The translations under genes were made by a program, and so were the position numbers. Below, one piece after another: positions 11,613 through 22,554 of a DNA stretch of 64,000 nucleotides. Location of the stretch: contig JAQQWL010000011.1 of assembly GCA_038363925.1 (NCBI GenBank), forward strand, positions 5,022,001 through 5,086,000, written 5' to 3'. Source of the stretch: Apiospora phragmitis. Lineage: Eukaryota > Ascomycota > Sordariomycetes > Amphisphaeriales > Apiosporaceae. Below the pieces are notes generated by a model. It saw nothing but the letters and a program-made list of their open reading frames with translations. It had not been told where the DNA came from and did no database searches. The first letter of the stretch is position 1; each line of letters starts with the position of its first letter.

Positions 11613-14600
11613 CTATCCTCCCTTTTTTATTTACTTTATTTTTAAAGTAGTTAGTCGTTATAAGTACTGTGTTTTATCGTTTTCGTCGGTGAATTTTTTT
11701 TAATAGGTTCTCCTTCCTTCTTACTTTTATTATAATATAAAGTCGAATTAAAAAACTATAGTTTAAGTTAAAGAGTTTTACTGCTCGTTGTTATAATCTT
11801 ATTACTTTTTTTTAACGATTTCGGCTTTAAAGTTATACCGTGTTCTCGTTATTTTTTTAAAAGGTGAAAGTGTGTAATAATGAAAGATATTAATAAATAT
11901 TAAAAATATACTCGTTCGTTATTTTTTTATAATAATATCAAGGTGTTTTTTTATTTATTATAACGTATTTAAAAAAAGCATCGTTATTTAAGGCGCAAAG
12001 AAGTTATTACGAAAAAGCGTTTCCTCGAGCTTTAAAAATATTATTAAGAAGAGATAAATAAAGTTATTACTCGCTTGATCCGCTTTCGGAAATAGAAAGA
12101 CATGGTTTATACTTAGGGTGTGAAGTTAGTGTAGCGGGGTTTTCGCTTTTTAAACGAGTTAAAGGAGCAAGAGCGTTAAGAGTTTAAGGCTACTTTAGCC
12201 GTTTAGGTTCATAGTGGTTTTAGCGTTATTAATTAAAATGTAACGGATTTGTCTTTTAGTATAATACTTAAGGTCGTTATTTAAACGCTTATAGCTTTTT
12301 AATAATATTCGTTAAGTATTTTTTAAGTTTTTAAGTATTATTTTTTAATAGGTTACCTTTTTATTAAACGAGGTATTAAAGGCTTTATTTTGTTTTTTTT
12401 ATCGATAATTTTCTCGATTTCGTATTCGTATTAATCTATTACGACTTTTAATCATATTTTAATCGGAGTATTTTTAGCCGTTAGTTTAAATAATAAGATA
12501 TAAAATATTAAGTATATTCGTATTATTTTAAGTATTAATAATTAATAATTAGTTTTTAAAATTATTTCCGCGATTTTAAATAGTTCGATTTTTTGAAAGT
12601 CTAGTTTATTACTTAGTTATTTAATTTTAATATTTCGTTATAAAAGGTACACTTTTTTTCCCTTTAAGGTTAGTTTTTTTAACTTAGTCTAGTCGGCGTA
12701 TTTATTTATTTATTATTAAAAGAAAATAAGGTTTTATTATAACGTAATTTAGAGTTTTTTTTTAGTTTATTAATTTATATAGTCGCGATTAATACTAGGT
12801 TTTTTAAAGGTTTTTTAATAATCTTTAAATTATACTCGTAATTTATTCGAAATAGTAATATATATATAGTTTCGTTATCCGCGTTATTATAAACAAATTA
12901 AGTTATAAGTAATAATTATATTTACTTATTTTATTTATAATTAATATAATAAAATAGGTATTATTTTAAGGTCTAGTTTATCCGCTCGGTTTATTTATTC
13001 GTCTAAGGGTGGTAAGCCGTAAATAGTTTATATTTAATACCGAGTTATACTATAAGTAATTTCTATAATTTAGCGGTGAATAGCTTATTTTTATTAGAGA
13101 TAATCGTTTCGAGCAGCCCGTGTTAATTAATAATTATTCGAAGGAATGTGTAAGCTAGGTCGTTAGTATTACTAGATTTTTTATATAGTAAAAAGTAGGT
13201 GTATTTCGTGAGTTTATCCGTAATTATTAAGATATTATTATAATTAACTTTAATTAAAAGTTCTTTTAATAAGGGTAGTTTAATTACGAGGTTAAGTACG
13301 ATTATTTTTTATATTTTATTTAGCGGTGAGATTAATTATAATTCTTCGTATAGTCGGTATTTAACGGCTTTAGCTTTATTATAAAAGTCGTATTTATTAA
13401 TTACTTTAACAACGATTAATTTAAAGTTTTCGTAATTAAATTACTTAGTAATTCGTTTTTAAGTTTTAAATATTCTTTAATATTTATATATAAGGTATTC
13501 GTAAAATTCTTTAATAAAGTCTTTATAATATTATTTAAGAATATGGATCTTATTTTAGTAAAAGGTGAGACCGTTTCGATTCTCGAGGTAATCCTTAGTA
13601 TAGTCGGCGAGACTAAAGGTCCGGTTAAGTTATTAAAACTTAATAACCTAATTATTATTATATTAAACGTAACTCGTAGCGTTTAATTACCGTAATAATA
13701 CGAGGTTATCGTCCTAGTCGTAGGTTAAAATAGTTCGCGTTTCGAGTAGGACTTCTTCCTAGTGGTCTAGTTATTAGCTTAGTATATTAACCCGGCCGTT
13801 TTCGTTATTTTTTCGATAAATAATAATAAGGTTAAATTTAAAAAAGAATTTAAACTATTATATTTATTATTTATTTAACTTTTTAATAATAATAAATATT
13901 ATAAGGTTTTTATAATTAATATAAACTTTTATTAGTTTTATTATTTTATTAAATTAATATCTTTATTTTTTATAAGTTTTAATAATAGTTATTAACTTTT
14001 TATTATAAATTTAATAATTAAGTTTTAATTTATTAAACTTTTTTAAAAAGAATGCGATAAGGTGCGACTTCTCGTTATTATCTCGTTAATTTAATTACTT
14101 TTTAATCGTATAGTCTAATATATCGGTTTTAATTTTAAAAGGTTTAATAAAGTTTATTACGTAAAGTACTAGTTCGTTAAGGATTCGCTCTTTAATATTA
14201 TGAAAAGTTTCGGCTTTTTTTCCGTTTATTAAAATAGCTCGTCCTTTTTTATTAAGTTTATTAAAAGTATTATTATCTTATTAAACCTAGGGATAAAAAT
14301 CTAGTAATAGTTAGCTAGTTTTAAAAAGGATTTAACCTTTATAGCGTTTATAAGCGTAAGCTACTTTTTAATTATTAAGATTTTTAAAGGTTCTATCCGA
14401 ATTTCGCTTAAAGATATTATATATTTTATAAAGGTGACGAATTATTAATAGAATTCGCTTTTTTTAAATTAATTAATAGATTAGCGTTTTATAACTTTTA
14501 AAGTATTAATTTTACGTACTTTTAATATTACTCGTTATTCTCGGAGTAAATTAAGATATTATTAAAATATATTATAACGAATTTATTAAAGTATTTATAT

Positions 14601-15779
14601 AAACCGTATTTAATTATTATTTAAAAACAATTAATATATTAATTAAGTTAAACGGTATAACTTAATATTCGAAATATTTATACTTAGTTTAAAACGCGTT
14701 TTTTTACTCTTTTCCTTTTTTAATCCGGATTAAGTTATATATATTAAGGAGGTTAAATATTATAAAGATTTTAACGTGTAATAGCTTATTTTATAAGTCG
14801 CCGATTAAGGGTAGGGGGTACCGGTTTTTAATAATAATTTAGTTAAGCTTTTGGTAGCTAATATATATACGTTATTTAGGTTTCTCGTTTTTACTTTTTT
14901 TCGGGACGAAGAGGATGGGGAAGCCCGTTAGTGATGTGAATAGTTGTATAACTCTTTTTTCGAGGTTTTCTATAATGTACTTTTTTAAGGCTTGTTTATA
15001 CTCTTAGTTAAGTTTATATATAAGTATAAATAAGGGTTTCTTTTTATTTTTAAGGGGTATTTCATGATCCCACCGTGTATAAAGCGGTAAGCTTGTTTTT
15101 AGTTCTTTATTAAAAAGAGTTTCGAATTATTAATACTTTTTTAAATATAATTATTATAATATTTAGCTTAGGTTTTTTAATAATAATATATACTTTAAAG
15201 ATTTTAAGTTTATTAAATAATTACTTTTTAAACCGCTGTTTATTAATTAAACTTTTTTTAATGTATTTTGTTAAAGTTAGCTTATTTTTTAATTAATTTT
15301 AAAATTATTTACTTATAATTAAGATATTTTTAAAATTATGTCGTATTTTACAACGTTCGTGATATTATACGTAATTCGTTTATATTACTCTTTAATATTA
15401 ATTAAAAGGTTCGCGAGTTTTTTTATACTTCTTTATTATTATAAGTTATAAATCCTTTATTAATAATTTTAAGTTAATATAGGGCGTTTTTCTTTTATTA
15501 TTTAAGTTTAAAGTAGTTAACGATTCCTAATGAAATATAGTTTCTTTACATTTTATTATCGAGTAGCGCTTTAATATAAACTTTTTTTACGCTTATTATT
15601 AATATAATATATTTATAAATAGCTCTATTATTTATTATTTAATATAGGGACTTATCTTAGTTCGTTTATTATTATCCTTTTATAATAAGCGGCGTTTATT
15701 TCTTAAGCGCTGCTCTTATAAGTAATTAACGATCTCTTACGATCGATCGTTATATTATCGCTGTTATTCTTTTCGTTCT

Positions 15780-16700
15780 TTATGAGGCGCTTCTTAGTAC
15801 GCTAGCGGAGGTGTTTCTATACTCCTCCTCGTGTAAAGTGCTGTCCCTAGTGCTTAAAATTCAAGTTCTTCGAATAGTTCGAAAGTTTATTAAGTTCGCT
15901 ATAATTTATAAACGCTTTATAAGTTCTTTAATATATTAAAAGGGTTCTTTTATTAAGTATATACCTATACGTCTTAAAAGCATTAGGCGCTCTTTTTTAA
16001 ATATTTATAGGCTCGTAATTTTTCCTAGGCGTATTTAAAGTATTAATCCTTAAAACACTCCCTTTAATCCCGTCCTTCTAGGTGGCACCGTCGTGGCCAC
16101 CGTGGATCTTCTTGTACTAACAGGTACGCGCGTTGTCCGTTGGGGACTAATGTCCGGATTTTCTTAATAATATAATTAGGGTGTGGTTATGTAATAGGTC
16201 GTTTGCCGATCCTTCGAGGAAACCATTCGTGCCTTCCTTGTCCGCCAAGTGAGAGGTGCACCCATCGTCATAGCAGGCTGTCCAGGATAGGCTGCCGTGT
16301 TTAATAGTGGCGCTGCTATTTTTAATAACTGCTGTAGGAGTGTCCTCTGCCTTGGTAGCGTTGACATGTCGTCCGTTTAGGACTCTTCGGAAGTCTTTTT
16401 TCGGTGCTCGATATTCTCGAGCGTAATATCCTTACTTTTAACAGTTATAACAGGTAATATGCTACTTTTTATCATGCTTATCGTGTCTAGTAGCGTCGAG
16501 GTCTATAGGTCCATTATGATAGCTATGCGCCGTGGTGCTTTTAGGTGATATGCTGTTATGGTAACGTGGTTGTCCTGTATTAGCCTGGATTCGATTGGTC
16601 CACCGTTATTATCCGCCTTGCTTCTCGCGGCGTCGTTTATATATACAGGTGTTGATCTTAATAGTGAGCTCTATATATGAGAGGAAATTATTAGGGGTAT
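15780..16700 (-). other. RIP-spared patch in Gypsy gag/pol junction
   Basis: Roughly 0.6-0.9 kb of near-normal composition, rich in both CpA and TpG, inside the otherwise AT-rich Gypsy element; best between 16080 and 16680. On the minus strand it reads LSWTACYDD near 16250-16300, a motif I associate with the gag-pol linker of fungal Gypsy elements, then KEGTNGFL. The zinc-knuckle relic lies at its edge. A 63-codon minus frame at 16176-16367 is accidental. Confidence 0.7.
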
Positions 16701-17086
16701 CGAGCCGGCTGAGTTCGTCCTTAACGTTCTCTTTAAGTCCTCGGTAATATATTATAATTTTCGTAGCTTTAGTATAATTTAGTCGAGTTATAATACGTCG
16801 GAATTCGGCGGTATAAAAAGCGGCTAATTTTTTTTATTTAATGGTTTTAAGTTCTCTTTTTACTTATCGCTTTTTATCGAGGTTTTAAAAAAGTGATTTA
16901 AAAGCTAATTCGAAGCCGTCGTAATTTTTAAAAATTAGTTATACCTTTACGCGATATAGCTTAATTTATTAATCATTTTTATAAGTTCGTTTAAATAAGG
17001 TTTAAATTAAGCGAGTACTTTATTTTTAAAAAACGAGGCGGCGTGAATAACTCGTTAAGTAACATCTTAAAATATCTTTTTATAAA

Positions 17087-17194
17087 ACCGTTAATAAGCT
17101 TTAACTTAAAGAAGGAATCCGCGGAGGTTCTCGCTTAAAAACCGTTAATAAGCTTTAACTTAAATAAGGAATCCGCGGAGGTTCCCGCTTATCT
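17087..17194. repeat. 54-bp tandem duplication in Gypsy gag
   Basis: Two consecutive 54-bp units beginning ACCGTTAATAAGC (17087 and 17141), differing by a few transitions. 54 is a multiple of three, so the duplication would have kept the gag frame. Confidence 0.85.
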
Positions 17195-17622
17195 CGTTAA
17201 AGGCCGCTGGGGTACTAATTTTATTCCTTTTTTAAAAGTAATAAAGGTTTAAATAATATTAGCGGCGGTATAAAAGAGGCGTACTTTTTTACGTAGCTCG
17301 TCGATATTTAATGTTTACTTTAAAGTGTTTTTAATTAAGAGCTCGTTACGCTCTTTTTTAAATTAAGTATAATAATATTAATAATTAGCGTTTTTTTATT
17401 TAAGTTTTTTAATTCGTTTAATTAATGTTTATTAAATAAGGCCGTCGTTATTATCGTCGCTATTTATTTTTATAACAGGGTCTCGCTAAGGGGTATTTAC
17501 GATAATAGCGAGGGCCTTCTCGTAACGAGGGGTGTTATTAAGTCTAAGTATAAATATAGTTTCTATAAGTATTATTATTTAAAGGTTTAATTAATAACTT
17601 ATAAAAATATAAATAATTAAAG

Positions 17623-18313
17623 TATAATAAATATTATTTAAGTTTTAAAAGAAACTTAATAAAATATATTAAAGTTTATATTAATAATATAAAAAAATAT
17701 TTAAACGTGTAATAAAGTCCGCCTCTATTAATATAATATATAATAATTATAAAAATAAAAGTAATTAAAGTATATGAATTTAAAGAGATTTATAATATTA
17801 ATAAATTAAAATTAATATTTAAATTAATTACTAAAATAAAGAGCGTTTATATAAAATATATAAGGAATATTTGTTATTATATATTTAATCCCTTTTTTAT
17901 TAATTTCTTTACTACTTAATCTTAATCGATTATATTTAATATTATTTAATTAAATATTATTAAACTATTCGATATTACTCGGTTATACTTAATATTATTT
18001 AATTAAGTATTATTAAGCTACTCGATATTATTTTATTAAGTTACGTTAAGCTTTATTTATTACGTAACCCGTTCTTAGCTACCTTTATAATTTCGTCCAC
18101 CTTTATTTATTTAAAGCTAGATAGCTATATTATATTATTTTCGTAATATTAATTATCGTGATATTATAGCGGTATAATATTTATCGTTATAAGTAGGTTC
18201 GTTAGTATTAATCGGTGGGGTAAGTCTTAGTACTACTTTTTATAAACGCCTCGAGATATAGTATCGCCGAGCCGAGTATAAGTTTAGCCGTATAATTAAT
18301 TCAGGTCGTAACA
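17623..18313 (-). repeat. Gypsy LTR (uninterrupted)
   Basis: 691-bp copy ending GTAACA next to the target duplication GCTTA. It matches 10425-11612 apart from the 468-bp insertion and RIP transitions. In element orientation this is the 5' LTR. Confidence 0.88.
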
Positions 18314-19707
18314 GCTTATTTATTATTTATTATAAAAAACCGGACACTTTTAATATTATAATAATATAGACCGACGATATATTTAGCTTCGTTATAGCCC
18401 CTTTTTTTTAAAAGAGGAAAAAAACCTAATAAAGGAATAATTCCTTATAAAACTAAAAAATATCTTAACTAAAAACACGCTAATCGAATTTAACGAAGGT
18501 AGGATTTAATTAAAATTATATAATATCCTTTTTAAATAAAAGGGATAAACTAATTAATTAAAGCTTATCGACTCGAAAACTATTAATAAAGATTAGTAAT
18601 ACATTTCTTAACGTGTAAAAAGAGTATATCTAGCTTTTATTTATTAATTAAAAGTAGCGTATAATTTATTTATCGCCGCTTAAATACGAACCTTAAAAAA
18701 TAAAGATATTAAAAGCTTAAATATATAAATTAACTAATAAATTTTAAATTTAATACGCGGCTTAAAATATATCTTATTAAATCTTTATTATATAAAGATA
18801 TATATCTTTACCGACGGTTCCTTCGAGAATAATAAAAACCTAACTTCTTAGTTCGAATACTTAATTATATTAAACTAATAGCTTTATCGTATAAAAGACT
18901 AGTTCTAAATTTAAAGTAATATTATCTATTAAAACTTAACGAAATATAAAAGAATTACTCGAAGCGTATTAATTAACGAACTATACGATATAATCTCCGG
19001 TATTAATAACGGTATCGTAATTAATATTACGTTTTAAAAAATTATATAAAGCTTCGTATTTTAAGAAGTATTAATAATCCTTTATATATACTCGAGATTA
19101 CTTTATAAATACTTGATTAAATTAAGAATAACGACCGGAAAAAAATTAATAATCGATATTATATTACTTTAAAAATTATATAAAAAAGGGAGATCTTAGA
19201 AATCTATTAAGTCGACGGCTAAGATAACCCTATAAACGCCTTTATTAAAAAATCTCTAAATAAAGCCCTCGAATAGCTAGTATTAATTAATAAGTTAATT
19301 ATACGCGTAGAAGCGTACGTCGAGAAACTGGGCTCGCACGGCGAGTAAGAAAAGGGGAAAAGAAATAAGAGAGAAAAAAAGAGAGATGTCTTTTTCCTTA
19401 ACGAGGTGTAACGCATCTCGATATACGACGGCGCACTTATTATTATTACTATTTTTAAACGACTAGAATAATTAATTAAAGGGACTTATTACTAAATAAA
19501 ATTAATATTAAAAAGGTATAATATTACTTATATAGTTTAAATAAGCACCGAATACCGGATTAGCGTAATCTATTCGTACGAAACCTTTATAAAAAGAAGA
19601 TTCGTTTTAAAAAAGAGAGCTAGCTAAGTCTATCGTTAAAATAAAAACTATTAGTATTAAATAATAAAAACTAAAGTTTTTTATATTACTTTAAAAAAGA
19701 TGCTACG

Positions 19708-20201
19708 TATTATAATACGTTTAAATTAATTACTACGTTATAAAATAAAAGCGTTAAAAATAACTAAACGGTTATTTCTATTTAATTCTATACCTTAAGT
19801 GCTACCCCGCGGGGGACTAACCCGCCGCTCGTAATACTATACCTTTTTTTTAAAGGTATACCTTTATACCTAAGGCGATAAACTCTTAATAACCGTATAA
19901 TTTATTTAAACTCGGTATAAAAAAACTTTAAAGCTTTTATATAAAGAATTAATTCGTATAAGGCCTTATTTACTTACTAATAATTTTATTTAAGTAATTA
20001 AAGAGAGCTCTTATTTAATAAGTATAAAAATCGAACCCACGTTTCTTATTTAATAAATATATTTAATTATTATATTATAATATATTTAAACTAATTACTA
20101 CGTTATAAAATAAAAGCTTCGGAAATAATTAAACGGTTATTTCTATTTAATTCTACGCCTTAAGTACTACCCCGCGAGGGACTAACCCGCCGATTATAAC
20201 A
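19708..20201 (-). mobile_element. TRIM-like element, 494 bp, in Copia LTR
   Basis: Inverted relative to the copy at 10673. LTRs of 129 bp at 19708-19836 and 20073-20201 flank a 236-bp interior, with an exact 5-bp duplication CTACG at 19703-19707 and 20202-20206. The empty site is visible in the other Copia LTR near 5970 (GTGCTACGTA). On its own strand the interior contains CGTGGGTTCGAT, resembling a tRNA T-arm or pol III B box, and an A-rich tract before the right LTR in place of the purine tract. The interior matches that of the 10673 copy except for about 26 missing bases there. Confidence 0.9.
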
Positions 20202-20879
20202 CTACGTATTTACGCGTACGAACCCCTTTTTTATTTTATAAAAAAGGGTATACGATACCCTTCGTAACTCGTATTAAAAATAAATATAAATAATAAGAAT
20301 ATAATAATATAACCTCGATTAAACCCGGAGCCCTTATACGTATAAGCAGCTTATTTAATAATTATAATAAACTTAAAAATTTTAATATTATTAAATATAA
20401 TAAAAAAAGAATATTATTTATTATAATTATTAAAAATAAAGATATTATATTTAAAAATATTAATCTTTAAAAACGAATTTTTAAAAAATATTTAAAGGCG
20501 GTATATTAATATTATTAAATATAAAAACATTTTTTAATAATTATTAAAAAAAGTAATGTTATAATTAATTATAATTGTTTATTTTAAATAGCTTATTATA
20601 ATAATAGATATATTAAGTATTTAATAAATAAAAAAAAGAATCGAATAATTCTTTAAAACCTTTAAAATTAAAAAAGCTATAATTAAAGCGTTATAATAAT
20701 ATATAAATAATTTACCATAATATATAATAACTATAATAATAATAATAATTTAAATAATTAATAAAGATAACTTATAAATTATAAATAATTAATAAATATA
20801 TTAATAAATAAATTTATAAATAAGATTATTAAGCTTTAAAACTTAAAAACTAATTAATAAACTATTATTTTAAGCATGT

Positions 20880-22020
20880 TTTATTTAAACTCGAGATACT
20901 TATATTAAATATATATTACAATAGGATTTAATTAAAGGGTTAATTAAAACTACTTCGTAAATAATAATTTTTATATCTCGCTTATAAATAATATATACTT
21001 TAATTTCTTTTAAATATTATATATATATAGCGTTTATATTACCTTATAAATGAATTTTATAAATATAACCTATCGGGCGATTAAATAATTAAATAAACTT
21101 TTAACGAGTAAACCGATAATAAAATAAGCTTAAACTAGATTCGACATTTCGATAAGTATATTAAAGCGTGAACGATAGGCTTTTATCGCCTCTTAATTTT
21201 AAACGGTTATAAAAGCTATATTTCGGCCGAATTTAAAAAATATTATAAAAATAACGGTATTATTACGCTTAATATACCTCTTTAATTTATTTTTATTTTT
21301 TAACTTTTAAATATAATACTTTATTCGCCGTTAAAACGTACTTGTTTAAAAAAATTAAATGATTTATTAAAGCGTTAATAAATTATATTATAAAGTTAAA
21401 TTTCTTTATTATTTTTAAGGCCGCGTATTTTATTATTTTCATAAAAAATAATATTAAATTTAAATTTAAAATATTTAGTTTAATACTTTATTATTTAAAC
21501 GAAATAATTAATAAGCTAGATATACGTTTTCGAACGCCTACACTTAGTTTATTATATTTAAGAACGATTAATACCTATAACCTTTAAACGTTATTTAATT
21601 TTTAATAAACGATTAAATACTTTATTTTTATTAAAAGTAAGGTTTTTATTCATTAAAAAAACTCTTTAATATTAATTTTAAATATTATAAATTAAATAAC
21701 GAAAAATATATATATAATAATATATATAATAATATATAAAATAACCTTTATAAAAAGTTAATTTATTATTTTATAAGCGTATAAAATTAAAAAATCGCGC
21801 GTTTAACTTAAAAGAGCTTTTATTATATAAGAATTTTAAGAGCTATAAAACGAGAAGGTAAAAAAAAGCGTTTAATAACTAATAAATACGAAACGAGAGG
21901 TTCGTTAAAATAAAGAGCGACTAGTAAAAAGCGTTATAATATTTACGGCGAAATAAGTTATAATACGTAAATATATAAAAAGGATATAAAATTAAATAAC
22001 GAATTAAATAAAGAATAATT
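20880..22020 (+). pseudogene. pogo/Fot1-like DDE transposase relic
   Basis: Forward translation near 21178-21290 gives FYRLLILNGYKSYISAEF then NNGIITLNIP, which matches the DGHxSH catalytic region of Tc1/mariner-superfamily pogo/Fot1 transposases (D now N). It continues with YSPLKRT (near 21320), as in that family. Near 21935-21975 KRYNIYGEISYNTRKY corresponds to the family's C-terminal CxxCGxxGHNxRTC knuckle with the cysteines RIP-mutated to Tyr. Multiple stops are present. I could not fix terminal inverted repeats or the N-terminus. Confidence 0.7.
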
Positions 22021-22190
22021 TTAATTAATTTAAAGCGTTAAAGTTAAATTACTTTATATAAAAGAAATAAAATATAAAAAAGTAATTAACTTAATAATAT
22101 AATTAACTTAACAATAAACCACGTTAATATAAAATTTTATTCGATTTATAAGTAACTATATAAAACGTTAAGTTTTAATAAGAAAATAAG

Positions 22191-22554
22191 GACTGTACGC
22201 AGACTTTTAGCACCTAACTTTACCTAAGTGCCGATACATACTTATTTAATCTACGTATTGTGTTGTCGAGGGAGCTACGCATGCTCTCCACTGTCGACGA
22301 TACATCTAGATTAAGCCCTGAAGTCGGCCTTTTTTGGTGACCTTGATTTCAAGTTTCGGTCGATTCTCTGATCGCCCGAAGTAACCGTAAAACAACCGGT
22401 GGCGACGAGGTGACTGGTGGCGAAATAGTCGTCGACGGTGTAGTTGGCAACGGTACACACGTCGCGATAACAGTGCAAGGGACGGTTGGCGGCAGTTGGG
22501 ATTCCTTATGTATCAAGGAATATCTAAACTGTCCGAAGCTCCAGCATCTGGGTT
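22191..22554. other. Border between RIP block and genic DNA
   Basis: Composition returns to about 50% GC. It holds the presumed 3' region of the minus-strand F-box gene and nothing else that I recognise. Confidence 0.5.

Larger units (their letters stand above)
10425..18313 (-). mobile_element. Full-length Gypsy LTR retrotransposon
   Basis: LTRs at 10425-11612 (691-bp type plus a 468-bp insertion with its 5-bp duplication) and 17623-18313, with an exact 5-bp target duplication GCTTA at 10420-10424 and 18314-18318. Net length is about 7.4 kb. Orientation is minus: read on that strand the LTR begins TGTTACGACC, a purine-rich tract lies next to the 10425-11612 LTR (complement of CCTCCCTTTTTT, 11616-11627), a CCHC zinc-knuckle relic of gag sits near 16390-16455 (CYNC-type), and reverse transcriptase sits near 14540-14570, reading YFNNILIYSE, i.e. 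the YxDD box with both Asp changed to Asn by RIP. It inserted into the Copia element in opposite orientation. It is inactive. Confidence 0.92.
5919..20360 (+). mobile_element. Copia-type LTR retrotransposon, interrupted
   Basis: Direct repeats at about 5919-6129 and 19649-20360 (the second contains a 494-bp insertion) share core segments such as GTGCTACGTA and CGCGTACGAACCCC (5' copy) and are read as the LTRs (about 211 bp). A possible target duplication ATTAT flanks them, weak evidence in AT-rich DNA. Net of three later insertions the element is about 5.9 kb, normal for Copia. Forward translation near 18330-18380 gives YKKPDT...TDDIF (Copia-type reverse transcriptase end); near 18797 YTDGSF, near 19090 SRLLYKYLIKLRITTGKKLIIDI, and near 19205 KSIKSTAKITL, the order of a Copia RNase H domain. 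The catalytic TDD remains readable, but stops and missense changes are everywhere, so the element is dead. Confidence 0.85.
3290..22190. mobile_element. RIP-mutated AT-rich transposon block
   Basis: A sharp change of composition at about 3.29 kb and 22.19 kb bounds a block made mostly of A and T with runs of TA. CpA and its complement TpG are nearly absent, while CpG, CpT and CpC persist: the signature of RIP acting on repeats in the sexual cycle. Long open frames are absent because CAA/CAG/TGG codons have become stops. Nested elements inside are listed separately. Such blocks are normally heterochromatic. Confidence 0.95.

Noticed and set aside
16176..16367. 63-codon minus frame in the RIP block
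   Set aside because: Lies in the spared Gypsy patch; the true element frame there differs and reads a gag-pol linker.
19219..19416. 65-codon minus frame rich in F and S
   Set aside because: Antisense to the Copia RNase H relic and made by a polypurine stretch; no independent support.
3290..22190. Mitochondrial insertion or centromere as explanation of the AT-rich block
   Set aside because: Recognisable LTR elements with target duplications and CpA-specific depletion explain it; no mitochondrial genes or satellite array were seen.
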